Source: Artemisia argyi (taxonomy: Eukaryota; Streptophyta; Magnoliopsida; Asterales; Asteraceae). From it: DNA of 64,000 bases. The position numbers and the translations under genes are program-made. Under the pieces are notes generated by a model that was not told the origin of the DNA, did no database searches, and was given only the letters and a program-made list of their open reading frames with translations. Shown here piece by piece: positions 32,488 to 45,502 of the stretch (positions are counted from its first letter, which is position 1; each line of letters begins with the position of its first letter). Location of the stretch: NCBI GenBank assembly GCA_030686995.1, contig CM060680.1, positions 195,969,322-196,033,321 of the forward strand, written 5' to 3'.

Positions 32488-35400
32488 TGTAACAATTCAC
32501 ATTTTTCAGGATAATTACCATTCCCGGAAAATTTCACTATTCACTTTTACTATTCATTTTTCCCGAAACTTTCCCGAAAGTTGATTTTTATTTGATATTC
32601 TCAAGTGATAAATCATTTCCATGACAAATTAAAAGTTTGACATTCATAAGCTCATTTTCGTGAAAGTTATTAAGGAATTACACGTTTTAGGGTAAAACGT
32701 CAATCAGAAATTCTATGCACAACGAAATTCCACCCCGTCAGGTGACCCCACATCAGAAAAATGTTTGACACACTCATGATTTATTTGAGAATTAATCGTG
32801 ACTGAGAAAAATATGACCAAAAACTTCCCAGCAGGTCACCCATGCCTGTACTACTCTCGCATGAGCACGCTTAACCATTTGGGCGATTAACCGTGAGACC
32901 ACAAAACGCGTTTCTAAGACTTTTTGAGTTTTCAACTTATTAGAAAAAGTCAACATATTCTTTCCCTCCTCCATTGACCAAAAATGATCCCTTGATGTTA
33001 TAAGTCATTTCGTGATTTTTAGGCTTACGGTTTGATGTCTAAAAGACATTTAATACCAACCGACACTAGACTGAGCCCAGTCTAGACATTATAAGTCATT
33101 TTAAATCATTTTTATAACATTAGAAAAGTAACATTTTACTTTTCTCAATTTTACGCAATATTCAGCGTTTTACGCGAATTACGCGTTTTAGACCCGTGTT
33201 TCCAGTTTTTAGCAGGGTTTTAGCACCCGATGGAACCTACCACTCATTTTATATTTTATTATGGAACTTATTGACATGTTTATCAATACTTTCAAGTTCC
33301 ATAATTTTACGACACCCGGTTTTACGTTTTGAGGCTTAATCATTTACGATTGGCATTTCCCGGAGTCAAAACACACTAGATATCTTGGATAATATCATCC
33401 AAAGTCCAACCCTTGTTCTCCAAGGTCTTCAAACCGCCATATGGGGGGGGGGGGGGTTTTCACACTAGGTGGCTTGATCTCAAGCTAAATGGCCTTAGAT
33501 TTCATCCATGTGTTCACCTTGGCCTCCAAGGTTGGACTAGTCAACATTTGTAACCTCCTCAAGACCCTATAAAAGCCCCCTACCCCCCCTTTGTTGCCGT
33601 CCACTTCCACACACACCAACACCATTCCATTTGCTAATTCTCTTCCAAGTTTCATGCAAGATTCAAGTGCTAGTTCAAGGTAGAAACCCTAGATAGGTTA
33701 TCATTCATCAAACACTTCCATAACCTCATATACTTTGGTGATTTCTCTTGAGTTTAAATCCACTCAATTCACCTAAACCTTCATCATCCATCTTTCAAGA
33801 ATACCAAGGGTAGAAAGATTGCATGAAGTGAAAAAGGGTTGAAGCAAGTCTATCAATGTCCTATCCTTACATGTTAACTTCCTTTCATCTTTGAAAGCCA
33901 AAAGTTGTGAGCCAAACCCTAACTTGATTCTTGTTAAATAATCATGTTCATGTTATTTACATGTTATTCTTGCTATATTATGTCTTGTAGTTATGTCCAT
34001 GATGTATAAAAGTGAGCAAAACAAGTTATTGTTATTGATTGTTACAACAAGTTACTAAAACAAGCAAACTAGTGACTTTCTTGGAAAACCACGACCAAAA
34101 TGGTAAAAATATGATATTTGATTATTACATATTGTGGTAGAGGACCTAACAAGGAAACCATAGCAATTTGAACCACCCAAAACGAGTATACGAGTCAAAA
34201 GTTACGCCCATTTGAAATTACCAAGATTTCCGGCAAAACTGCCAAATAGCTTCCTGATCAAATTTGGGTTTTGAAAGTCACACTTCTGGTCCGATTCATC
34301 AAAAAGTTAAAACACGAAAGTTGTCCGAAACGACGTTTTCGTTCAGGAACAAAGAAGCTCGAGCCCTAAAAACGCTTTCCGAGTGATAAAATTCTTCAAA
34401 TTCTAAACAGCCCATTTTTAGGCGAAAGTCACTAGATTATGGTTATACTTTGAAAGGAACAAGAGGTCTTATGACCTATAATCAAGACCACAAACATGAC
34501 TAGAACCAAGGTTGAGTCTCATGACCTTGGAACAAGGACCAAAGGTCATGGCTAGGCCATGACGAAATGACCATAACAACTCACATAGGCGTAAACATGA
34601 AACAATGAGTTAGGCGATAACTTGAACAAGCAATTTGGATCTACTTCACTTAAAAGGAAACCATGAGATTTTACCAAGAGAACATGGTCATTTAAGGCTT
34701 ATGAAGCTACCCCTAATAACAATCTTCATGTACAAATAAACTTTCCTAAGTTTATTCAAATATCGGACATGTAACCTTTCGGATCAAAACTTATATCTAT
34801 ATATTTCATCAACTACTACAATAGTAGGGAGCCTCATGTGAGGAGTTCATTATGTAAGCCGTCAAGTTGAGTTGTGGATTTACGAGTTAAAGTGTCCTGG
34901 CTCCTCGAACGCTTACTAACATGACTTCTGAATTATGTCGGCCCGAACGGTAGTGAACGATATACAAAACATACATGTTTCATGAATCATTTCTTTCAAA
35001 GACTTACATTATACATCATACCACATCATGGACTAAATGCAAGATATATATATAGGCACTACTTCATATTCTTTACTCCGATCCTAAGTCGCGACATTCT
35101 ATTATAGGTTGCTCATAGAAACCTACACGATCCGACCATTACCTTCATTACTTGCTATCTTACTTAAGGTGAGTTCATAGCCCCACTTTCGATTACTTAA
35201 TCGTTTTACAAACCCTTGGGGGAAATACATGCTATTTATAACCGAGCACAATGTTTTTAAATTGTATGCTTACCTGATTGTTTTATTATCACTAAGTACC
35301 AGCCTTGCTAAACCGATATCCTTGATTATGAACCATTTAATCACTAGCAATAGTGAGCGCGAATATTAATAATAGGCCTATTGGGATTGACGAATCCCAT

Positions 35401-35959
35401 TTGTATTGACTAAGTTCAAACAAATGCAATAATATTTGAGATTTAGGTATGTTAGCAAAGTACCTACCGGGATAAATCTGCCGATCGATATTGGTACACG
35501 TTAACGTTATGGTGTCATAAGCTTAGTGTATAATACATGTTCCGGGCGTATAATAACGTAGCCTACCTGTTTTGTTTTCCAAACATTGGTGTGAGCCTAT
35601 AACTCACACTACCAACATATTGTGTTCAATCGATTTAACAAACTCTATGAATATCACTCAACCTTTGTGTTGACCTCTCAAGCATGTATTTCAGGTTCAT
35701 GACGATCAAGGATGGCACGGAAGGACATGGATACTCAAGAGGGCTATAAATTTTATTATCATTCAAAACTCATTTATTATACATTGTAAACATGGAACCA
35801 ATTGGGACCTCATTTTGAAATCTCTGATATTTATATAATTTGAATGATACATCTTTTAAAACGACTCAATTGGAGTTCGTTTTCTATTATTGTGACTATT
35901 GTGCCGTCGAGTAACACCCAGTTTGAATTCCGCTGCATCCATGAATTGGGGGTGTTACA
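32488..35959 (+). mobile_element. Ty3/gypsy solo LTR, 3472 bp
   Basis: The sequence begins TGTAACAATTC and ends GGGGGTGTTACA, with perfect 5-bp target duplications ATAAC (32483-32487, 35960-35964). It has no ORF. Segments such as GGTGAGTTCATAGCCCCACT also occur in the second solo LTR (61208), so the two are related; the layout recalls Tekay-type chromovirus LTRs of Asteraceae. A solo LTR arises by recombination between the two LTRs of a former full element. Several short hairpins (GGTCTTATGACC, CCATGGCTAGGCCATG-like) lie at 34460-34570. Confidence 0.85.
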
Positions 35960-36301
35960 ATAACTAAGTGTGAAAATATTTTACATCAAAATTAACGTAA
36001 ACAACTTTTTAATCGAAATATCCAATTTCAACGCAAATCACTCTATGTATGAACAAACAAAGTGATTACTTGACAAATAATCTAAGAAGTGTATTTGTGT
36101 TTTAAACTCTAAAATTGTGAGGTGACAAAACATTCTTTTCAAAAATACATTTTACATATTATTTTTGAAATATTAAGAAATGTTTTATTTGGGAAAATCA
36201 TTTCAAAAATCCCAACAGCTATATTCCCACCTAAATCAGCTCCAAACTCTCCTAAATAAACTTTCACCACTAAAAACAAAATTTGGAGCATCTTTGTCTG
36301 G

Positions 36302-36331
36302 CACGGTACCACTAAATTTAGTGGTACCGTG
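36302..36331. promoter_or_regulatory. 30-bp perfect palindrome upstream of the LTR TATA box
   Basis: CACGGTACCACTAAA followed by its exact reverse complement. The same palindrome, with 0-4 changes, occurs in the 3' LTR (45906-45935) and three times inside the element (38817-38844, 41082-41111, 43705-43732). Confidence 0.85.
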
Positions 36332-37230
36332 TGATATTTAGTGGTGTCGTCCCCCCATAACGGTCAGATTTTCATTTCCTATAAATACCACCTCACTTCC
36401 CAGTTTTTGGCCATCCTTTTTCAAACAAAACTTTCTGTATTACATCCTTCCTTTCTAGTTATACCTCTTAGATCATTAGTTAGTTTTCTTTTGTTTAAAG
36501 AGTGATTCTTTCATCCAACCAAAGATCACCTACATTCCTCTACTTGTCAAGAGAAGAACACAATGTGTCAAGAAGACACAAAGTGTTAGAGTCTTTGTGT
36601 ACTGCACTTGCATTACCAATTGTTTGCTTGATTGTATCTTGATATACATCAAGTGTTGTAATCTTGTAGTTACTATCTTGGGTGGATCATTGTGATCGTG
36701 TTGAGATCTTGGGGATCTCTTGTAGCTAGTGTGTTTGTGTGTTGATCAAGTGGATCAAGGTAGATTGAAGAGTGTGTAGATTGTGTGAGGATCGTGTGAA
36801 AGGTTAGGATCGTGTAGATCGTGTGATTAGTTTGGATCGTGTGGATCATGGTAGATTGGTACAAGCTAAGATTAGTACTCGGCATTTAGCTTAGCGTCGG
36901 AAAATAACGTAAGCGACATTGTACGATTTTCTCCGCCTGAAGGGAGGTTGTTGACATAGTGCTTATAACTTTAGAGTTGGGTACTCGGGGAGTGGAGTAG
37001 GGCGAAGAAGAGCTTCGTGACCGAACCACTATAAATCACTTGTCTCGGTTTGATCTTTCCATCTCTATCACTTTATTTATTTCTATTGCTTGTTAGTGTT
37101 ACCTTAAGGTTGTGTTCATATTGGTGTTGGTTGATTTCATCTACATACGAATCAAAGTTTTTCACAAAGTAAACTTTTATAACTAGACAAAAAGTCGGTA
37201 AACTTTTCAACCCCCTTCTAGTTTCCCACA

Positions 37231-37246
37231 ATTGGCATCAGAGCCA
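37231..37246 (+). promoter_or_regulatory. Primer binding site (initiator Met tRNA type)
   Basis: ATTGGCATCAGAGCCA directly after the 5' LTR. It matches the usual copia site TGGTATCAGAGC at all but one position. Confidence 0.85.
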
Positions 37247-37296
37247 CATCAGACAAGTTTTTAAAGTAAACTGTATTTTAAAACTTGAATTGATCA

Positions 37297-39288
37297 ATGG
37301 ACTTCGACAAATATCAACAAGGGTAATCTATGCAAAGACCACCACTTTTTAAAACCGATTGTTTCATATATTGGAAAACAAGATTCGAAACGTATGTGAA
37401 ATCAAAGGACATTGATCTTTGGCATGTTATAACCGATGGTGACTTTCAACCTATTGAAAAGGATCCTATTACTAAAAAGGATAAAATAATTCTTTATGAT
37501 CAACAAAGCGATGATCTTAAAAGAAAACTAGCCAGACATGATGAGGCTAAAATGGTAATTTATAATGCTTTGACGAAAAAGGAATTTAAAAGAATTTTTA
37601 TGTGTAATACGGCAAAAGATTGGAAAAATTTATTGGTCACATATCAAGGTAATAATCAGGTCAAAGAGAACAAGATTGATCTTCTTGTTCAACAATATGA
37701 ACAATTTTCCATTCCGGAAGATGAAACCATAGATAATATTTTTGCTAGATTTAATACTATTATTACTAGTCTTAAAGCTCTTGATGAAGGTTATTCTAGC
37801 AAGAACTATGTTAGGAAATTTCTTAAGGCTCTACATACCAAATGGAGAGCAAAATTCACAGCCATTGAAGAATCAAAGAACTTGGCGACATTATCTCTTG
37901 ATGAACTAATAGAAAATTTGAAAGTTCATGAAATGATAAATCTAGAAAGATTCTGATATTGTTAGAAGTAAAGGAGAAAGAGTTAGATCTCTAGCTTTGA
38001 AAGCCAAGAAGGAATCCAGTGATAAGGAGAGTTCGACTTCTGATAGTGAAGACAAAGAGTTTGCCTTAGCGGTTAGAGACTTTAAAAAGTTCTTCAAAAG
38101 AAGAGGTAGATTCGTGAGACAACCTCGTGATGAAAAATATCCTTTTCAAAGAACCGAGATGACAAGAATGGAAAGAGTGATACGAAGTGTTTTAGATGCG
38201 GAGATCCAAGTCATTTTATTAGTGAATGTCCTAAACCACCGAGAACCAACAACCAAAGAGCATTCGTAGGAGGCTCTTGGAGTGATAGTGGTAAAGAAGA
38301 AAAGGAAGAGAAGCCCAATGACGAAACATGTCTTATGGATCATGCATCTAATGAGGTATATTCCGACTCTTCTTATTATAGTGATGATAATTTGTCAATA
38401 GATGACAATAGGCTATATGATGAATATAATAAACTATGTGAGGTGAGTACTAAAATCATAACTAGAAACAAAACATTGAAAGTAAACCTGCATGAACTTG
38501 AAGTACAAGTCTTAGAACTCAAGGACCAACTAAAAAGAATTGAGAAAAATAAGCAAATAGATGTTGGTTGTAAGTCATGTGTAGATCTTCAAATTGAGAA
38601 AGAAAAACTTAAAGAAAAAGCCGCTAAAGTTATTAAATTTGAAAAAGGAACACAAGCACTTAATGACATGCTTGATAACATTAGGTTTAGTGAACATGCC
38701 GGAGCGGGTCTAGGATTTGGCCCAAATAAGGCATCTACTAGTGAAACTAAACAAGTGGAATTTGTAAAATCGGGGGAAACTGGTTTAGCAAATGACGGAA
38801 CCACTAAAGATGGTAACGGCACCACTAAATTTAGTGGTACCGTGAATCCATCATCTATTAAAGTCAAAACAGGGTCTATCTTAAAAAATAATCTAAGTCC
38901 TAAACCAAGTCACATAGTAGTTAATAATGTTGAAATACATGTGGCTAGTATAAAGGAAGTAAAAAAGGTTCAACCTGTGTCATCTCCTAAACCTGGTCTT
39001 AGTAATGTTGATCTACGATCAAACACTCCTCCTCCTCCAAAAAGAACAAATACTCCCAAACCTTGGGATAGAACTCCTCTACCAAGAGGTAACTTTAGAA
39101 GACAAAGTTATCCAAGTAACTACCCCGTCACTTGGAACAACTCACGACAACAAAGTTACCTACCATGGGAAGTTTTTCCTTCATCTCAACATCCAAACCA
39201 AATGCATCAAATGCAGGAAATGTTTGGCACTAACCACTTTGGATCCATGAAATACTGGGACCATTTGTTTGAGTTTTCTTGTTTTTAG
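37297..39288 (+). pseudogene. Sirevirus-like gag, broken by a stop and two frameshifts
   Basis: ATG 37297 is followed by TAA at 37324-37326. The frame reopens at 37330-37956 (208 codons) with the UBN2-type gag core: [20 protein letters not shown], then [11 protein letters not shown] and [18 protein letters not shown] frameshift leads to 37997-38269 (acidic Ser/Glu stretch, then [19 protein letters not shown]). Another leads back to the first frame at about 38170, where a zinc knuckle [14 protein letters not shown] (38188-38229) is followed by a coiled-coil region (about 38400-38680) rich in Leu, Lys and Glu. The frame ends at 39288. The palindrome at 38817-38844 is inside this frame. No protease motif follows. 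Confidence 0.85.
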
Positions 39289-40565
39289 AATAACATTTGC
39301 TTGGAAATCAACTTGAAGTCTGATTTATGAGCGGTGGTACTGGATGCTATTATCCTGTGGCTACTACTCAAGATTCAACTATGTTTTACCAAGCTTATAA
39401 GGATAATAGCTTCATATTGAATAACATTGGTGGCACATCATAGGCCAAGGTACGCTCTCTCAAAATATCCTCGTTATGTGGTAGATTAAGCATGTAGTAG
39501 CTTAGAATATAGATTAGTATGCTCTAACATAATTACTATGAAAAGTGCATCCCCAAATGGTCTTATCAACAAGGAGGAATATGTAGTATAACCTCTAGGA
39601 TTTATTGATCTCTAAATACCATATCATGTCTATCAACCTAAGAAAGCCTTCTTGATCTTGAACAAGCTTTCAAAACTTGGTATAACAGATCAAAAAGATC
39701 TTCTACGCAAACATGATTACATCATGTGAGCGGTTGATAACACAGTTTTCATAGAATAACTAAATTCGCAATTTATCATTGCTCAAACTTATGACAATGA
39801 TAAACATTTCAAACTCAACTTGTCCTAAAATGTACAAAGATCATTCAAAGATCACACGTGACAAGTTTGAGATAAGATTGATAGGCGAATTAAAATACAC
39901 ATATACGTATATATACAGTCATAACATGTTTAATATAAATCAATGAAAATATCCAATTGTGCAACAATGAAACTCACATGAGAAGAAGAAGGTGAGTGCG
40001 CAAGTCATACTAGGTATTGAAGCACGATTGACTGTTTGCTCTACCTAATGGCAAGTAGGCCCGATGTCGTATTTTAGTGCTTGCTCTTGAGCCCGTGTGT
40101 AAGAAGATACCAAAATCTCTTACTCTAAAGCAGTTAAGTGTATCATCAGATACATTAAAGGCACTATACATTTGGAACTATATTTTCCAAAGGGAATTGA
40201 TGTAGAATTTAATGTCTATTTCAACCCTGACAATGCGGGAGAGAAAGTGGATTGAAAAGGCGTGAGTAGCATTTGTACCGTCAAAGGTTGTTATTAAAAC
40301 TTCTTGGGTCACCTTGAATTGAAACAAACAACTCATGATACCTCCACGACCAAAGCCGAATGCGTAAAGTGCCGAAAAGGCATGACAATAAGCACTATGG
40401 ATGATGCAAGCTCTAATCACTACAACATCCATCCTGACGAAAACTCCGTGACGCACACCTACAAAGGAGAGATTGACTTGATCAAGAACCCCGCACTTTG
40501 CTAGTGTATGAAACATGTCAAGATACGTCATCATCTCTGTCACAATAATGCTTAATGAGGAAACA
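39289..40565 (+). pseudogene. Shredded pol: RT and RNase H fragments
   Basis: Short pieces in different frames recall copia pol. At about 39571-39700 the reading resembles the EEVYVxQPPGF...DLEQAFKTWYN part of RT. At about 39860 it reads KFEIRLIGELKY. At 40042-40068 YLMASRPDVVF is seen. At 40128-40368 it reads AVKCIIRYIKGTIHLELYFP, then a match to the RNase H middle with stops, ending TTKAECVKC. Protease, integrase and the RT catalytic core are missing, so large deletions are likely. Confidence 0.7.
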
Positions 40566-41956
40566 TTTCACCGAAATAGGATTACTCATTAAACAATAAT
40601 TGTTGACACTCTGCTCTAATCTTTCCAAAGATAACATCTTCACTATCCTCGTCTAGGTCTAGGAATGATGGAACTTATTCATTAAAATCCCGTCTTATGA
40701 CTGTTTTAAGTCATTCGTTTTATCCTCCTAATTACTATTTATGCATTTCATTCGAAATGCAAAAGTCATCTTCTCGCATCTAAATTTGTCACTCAAATTC
40801 AAATGGATTTATTCCTCTTAAGTACTCACGACTACTCAATCATTTCACTGGAAATATTGAAGTCACTTCCCGTACTCCCCTAATGACTATTTATATATTT
40901 TCTCGGAAAATATTAAGGTCATCTCTTATCATCCAATTCGTCTTCCCTTGTCAAAAGAGTTTATTAGGTATAGATTCTTTCCTCGTCTCAAAAGGTCTTA
41001 CTAAATAAGTAAGATACATTCGCCAAAAATCAAAATGGGACAAAAGAATGTCTCAGCAGTGCATGACACCACTAAATGTGGCACGGCACCACTAAATTTA
41101 GTGGTACCATGGTACCGTACATCTGCTGAAGCCCATTTTCCTCTTTCCTTTCCCCCACTATTCACATTCAAACATCCCCTCTCTTCCAAAAACGCAGCCA
41201 TAACCTAAAACCCTAACCAAAACTCAATTACACACTTGTTAATCAAAATCGAGGCATTACAACTAAGGATTATCAATGACTACATCTTACTCACCATCAA
41301 TTGTAAGTTAATTGATCTTAATTTATTGTAATTCGAGTCTAGAGTTAGTTCATGAACATCAAAATTGAATTGGGGCTTTTTTATTTTAATTGAACTTTCA
41401 ATAAATTAAGACTAGGTTTAGACAATGTATAATTAGCATGATTCCCTAAACATAATTTTCTTGATTTGAGCCATATTATATTTTTAGGTCCGAATTTTGG
41501 CACGTTGATTAGAAAATGATTAGATATCTTATTGGAATCATGTCTAGGATACTTAAAAATGGATTAGGAATGATCAAAACCCAAGCTTTTTAACTTTGAA
41601 AATTCTTGGCACCATGTATACGCATTTGCCAAACACCCCAATTCCATTATTTTTTGAAAAATTTCACACAACTAGGATAATAAAAGATTTTTCATGCATC
41701 GTTGATACAAATTAAAAACTTTTTCGCATGCATACATGATCTCACAAATGTTAATCAAGTTACATAACTAATATGTAAACTTACACACATTTGCTTGAGC
41801 AAAAGTGAAGATTAGGAGCGTTCGGGTAATCTTATTAATTTCACCTTAAGAGTCGAGATTACCACAACTCTATTTTGTTTGCATATAGGCACTCAGCATC
41901 AATGACACACCAAATGAACACATTATGCATTTATATTATTTTCTTAATAGGTAACA
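40566..41956 (+). other. Spacer between pol remnant and env-like ORF
   Basis: No ORF. It holds one palindrome copy at 41082-41111 preceded by a partial one (CACCACTAAATGTGGCACGG). The end (TTATTTTCTTAATAG just before the next ATG) could be a splice acceptor. Confidence 0.45.
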
Positions 41957-43219
41957 ATGCCTCGTAATGATTATCAAGATACCAAACGTTACATTCCTCT
42001 TTTACTCCAAGATCCCACTATTCCCGATGAGCAAAACGCTCATCTTCGTAAAGTTCAACATTGATATATACATGAAGGACGTTTAGTCGATGATCTCTTC
42101 ATTCCATTAGATGGCATTAATATATACTTTCCAATAATACATTTTGATTGTTTATACCACATAAATGATCAAATATGTCCTTGCTTCATTATTGAATTCT
42201 ATAGTCGTGTTCGTACCTTCAATGATACTGAAGACAATGTCTTCATTGATTTCTGGATTATGAATCAAAATATGATTCTATCTGTCACCCATTTGGGTGA
42301 CATTCTAGGTGTTCCTTCTGTTGGTCAATGTGCCTACACAGAAGACCATTCGTTGGACTCTCTATATAATAATCTGGAGAGTCACGGTCCTTATCTCACC
42401 GAAATTCCCGATCCACAAGTCATAAAACAACACGTGTCAATCTTTCGAGTTACCAACCTGCATCAAAAGCGTGATGGTTCAATATTCTATCTTGATCCAA
42501 ATCTTATTTATCTCAAAGAAATCCTTCCCGACCTCAAAAATTAGGAACTCCTTCTGTGTGAAAATGTCTTGTCTCTTGTAGGGAACAGGGATCATGTACC
42601 TGCTAGTCTAGCCCATATGCTTTATTGCATTAGTATAGAAGAACCTTACAACCTTGCATACTATATGGAAAAAAGATTGGCAAACATTCATGGTCGAATC
42701 GATAAGCTCATGCCATACGGAATGTTGCTTACTCGTCTCTATTGTTGGTTCACAGCCACTTATCCTCATCTTGATAGTAATGATTACTATTTTTTCGATC
42801 CCATCACGAAACCTCTCGGTGGACCACAACGTTGCACAAAGCAACGTAGTGACAAGGGGTCATCATGTGGTCGTAAATCTACTTCCGACGTCACTTTCTC
42901 GTACTCCTCTTTTCATCATGGGTCATCATCTCATCATATGGATGAGGATGATGATGCAATGAATGAAGAAGGAACTTCTCATGCTCGTAATCCTTCTCCT
43001 AACACATACTTTCGTGGTCTTAATACATCCGACTTCATAACGACATCCGATTTTGACTACAGAGAAACTAATTTAACTAGTATCATGCAAAGGCAAACCG
43101 TGATGATGAATAGACAAGTGTCAATGCAGGAGCAAATTGTCGGAAGTTTCAAGTCGATTGGAAAGGAGATTAAAGGCATTGGGAACAAGTTGAAGAAATT
43201 AGGGAGGTCAAGGAGATAA
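41957..43219 (+). pseudogene. ORF in the env-like position of the Sirevirus-like element, two stops
   Basis: One frame runs from ATG 41957 to the stop at 43217-43219 (about 420 codons), interrupted by TGA 42062-42064 and TAG 42542-42544. The protein starts MPRNDYQDTKRYIPLLLQDP. The middle is a globular region with many aromatic residues (ILSVTHLGDILGVPSVGQC). It has a Ser/His-rich linker, an acidic DEDDD patch, and a basic amphipathic end (SIGKEIKGIGNKLKKLGRSR). No signal peptide or membrane segment is obvious, so an envelope role is not supported. The name refers only to its place after pol, where Sireviruses carry an extra ORF. Confidence 0.75.
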
Positions 43220-43945
43220 AAACAATATTTATCTATTACTAAGTAGTAATTAATCTAACTATTAAAAGACTTTCATTGTGGTTTTACAACATTAACCTTG
43301 CATGAATCATTTTGGGTGTGTCTTATTGTTTTACCACTCGAAATTGATATTTAAACCGTGATATATTCTTGGGTGATGTTTCTTTTGTGTTCTATTAAAC
43401 TTTATGTATCCTCTACATGCATTTCTTGTTGGATGATTATATTTGTCTATTTAAATCCTCCCACATGCAAGATTATTGATGCCTATATGCATGTTAAATA
43501 GTTTCCTACAAGTAGACAATCACATGAATATGTTTGTTGCTAGTTGAGGCTATGGTTAGGAAATTCATGCTTATTATTCTTTTGTGATTTGAGGGAATGG
43601 GATTTGCTGCAAATAGTACTCCCAGAATCAGCCATTTAGGCAGCCTAAAACCTGGAGAACTAAAAAAATCGCCACCAACAGGTCAAGACACCTCTAAATA
43701 AGGGACAACACTACTAAATTTAGTGGTACCGGGGGTCATTTAGTGGTACTGTACCCTGGGAAAATGGTTTTAATTGTTCTCTCTCTCTCTTTTTGAACTT
43801 ATTTCCCTTGAATTCTGCAAACAAAACTTGCTTCCCATGTTCACAATTATCCAAACCGTCCTTTGATGTGGTTATTTAAGCTATTATCATGAATTGATCA
43901 TTCTCACAAACCATCCCTCCATCAAAAACTCACCAAACCAAGAAC
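43220..43945 (+). other. Spacer between the env-like ORF and the accessory ORF
   Basis: No ORF seen. It contains a degenerate palindrome copy at 43705-43732 and a second half-copy just after it (TTTAGTGGTACTGTACC). Confidence 0.5.
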
Positions 43946-44992
43946 ATGTCTTCCACATTAGCAACAACCACTCACAATACCAAGAAACCAAGACTTAACA
44001 TCATCACAAGAGATCATCCTCATTGATCTAACACTTGATGATGATGAAGACATTTTGTTGGGATTTATACTTGAGTTGATATTGACAAAATATGAAAGAT
44101 GAAGGACTAAAGAAGACAAAGAAGAGAATGAAGACAATGCAAAAGACAAGGGACTTGCATTACAAAGAAGTTATTACAATTTAGTCCTTTGTAGTATTTT
44201 GTAACCCTAGTATCTCTATTATATAGAGAGATACAGGGAATAGGTTTTAAAATGTGTGTCAAGATGTAACATCAGGAAAGCGTGTGTGTAACCTAGGGCG
44301 TGAGTTCTCTAATGTAGACGCCTAGGTTTTTGTGTTTTGTATAAGCCCTAAGGATCTTATGATTCCTGTTAGGATGTAACCGTGCTACACATGATCATGT
44401 AGCATTGGGGCTGTAGTGTTTGTTAGAGTAGAGATGATGACGAAGAAACCTTGTAACAATAAAAATGATGTGTTTGTTTATTCTGTTGCGTATCGTGTTT
44501 ATTTATTATTATTGTGTAATCTCTAGATGGGGTCTAACCAACCTCGAGCTAAAACGATCATAACACATTCACACACCATTGAATTCTTCCAACTCAACCT
44601 CATCCATCTCTACACCATTTGCTCCTTCCAAAACTACTTCCACTAGGCCAACCTCATCCACAATTAGGACAACAACACTCTCGTTACCACCTAGTCCACC
44701 TCAACCCTTGGCATTGACACTCAAACTATCACCAACAACCCCACTTGTGCTTGTTCACTCATCACCATCGTCTTCTGCATCTCCACCACCACAACCATTA
44801 ATGGGTCATCCCATTCTTTACCCACTTGAACCATATAGCCTCAGTTGTGAATGTTGTCATCACAACCGAGATCTTATCTTTCATCTTACAGATGATTTGG
44901 GTCAAATGTTCTCTAATCTTGAAGATCTCTTGACACCGCCTCTAGGACCCATCATATCACCTCCTCCACCAACCAATAGCCCAAGCAACTAA
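43946..44992 (+). pseudogene. Second accessory ORF, split by a solo LTR and one frameshift
   Basis: ATG 43946 opens a short frame (MSSTLATTTHNTKKPRLN) that stops at 44024. From 44022 another frame reads IDLTLDDDEDI up to the solo LTR at 44056. After the LTR the matching frame continues to TAA at 44990-44992. That part is Ser/Thr/Pro-rich and contains SCECCHHNRDLIFHLTDDLG and a proline-rich tail. The frame across the insertion is consistent once the 510-bp LTR and one target copy are subtracted. Function is unknown; it is not gag, pol or a recognised env. Confidence 0.6.
44056..44565 (+). mobile_element. Copia-type solo LTR, 510 bp
   Basis: It begins TGTTGGGATT and ends GATCATAACA, flanked by CATTT (44051-44055) and CATTC (44566-44570), a 5-bp target duplication with one change. 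It has TATATAGAGAG near 44221 and AATAAA near 44460, as expected of an LTR. No internal sequence is left. Confidence 0.7.
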
Positions 44993-45502
44993 ACATTTAT
45001 GTTTAGCCTTCACTAACAAAAACCTTAGGAACTCTTTTGTGAACCATGAAGCAAATCTTAGGACTTCAAAGTCACTAAAGAATGTTATGTGCTTCTTTAT
45101 GTAGTTTTATCTTTCTTGTTAACTAGTTTAGTTCTTGTAATCATACTTCAAGTATGATATTTTTCTTATGAATGAAGTCATGGGCTTATCTTTTGTTTGT
45201 GGTTGGATTATTTTGAGTCTATTTTCTTGTTACTCTTGGTTGGTTATTTGTCTTGAATGCTACATGTTAGATATTGTATTTGTGTCATCTAACCTTGTTT
45301 GTTAGCAACTTAGCATCAACCGTTGCTCGAGTACTTGGTATGCTCCAAATGAGGGGGAGTATACATCAAGAGGGAGCCTTAGTAGTCTTTTTGCTTCGAC
45401 AAAAAGGGGGAGAAGTGGGATATAAACTCATATTAAAAACTTGTCGAAATTAGTCTTTCAAATAAAATGAGTTTGTTTTGTCATCATTAAAAATAGGGAG
45501 AT
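44993..45502 (+). promoter_or_regulatory. 3' untranslated part with several polypurine tracts
   Basis: GAGGGGGAGTATACATC (about 45351), AAAGGGGGAGAAG (about 45404) and AATAGGGAGAT directly before the 3' LTR at 45503. Repeated purine tracts before the 3' LTR are typical of Sireviruses. Confidence 0.65.

Larger units (their letters stand above)
32421..37230 (+). repeat. 5' LTR of the Sirevirus-like element (contains a gypsy solo LTR)
   Basis: LTR sequence is 32421-32487 plus 35965-37230. The rest is the gypsy solo LTR and one copy of its ATAAC target duplication. TATAAATA lies at 36380-36387 and the long palindrome (36302-36331) about 50 bp before it. GGATC/GATCGTG-rich sequence fills the R-U5 part (about 36680-36860). 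Confidence 0.85.
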
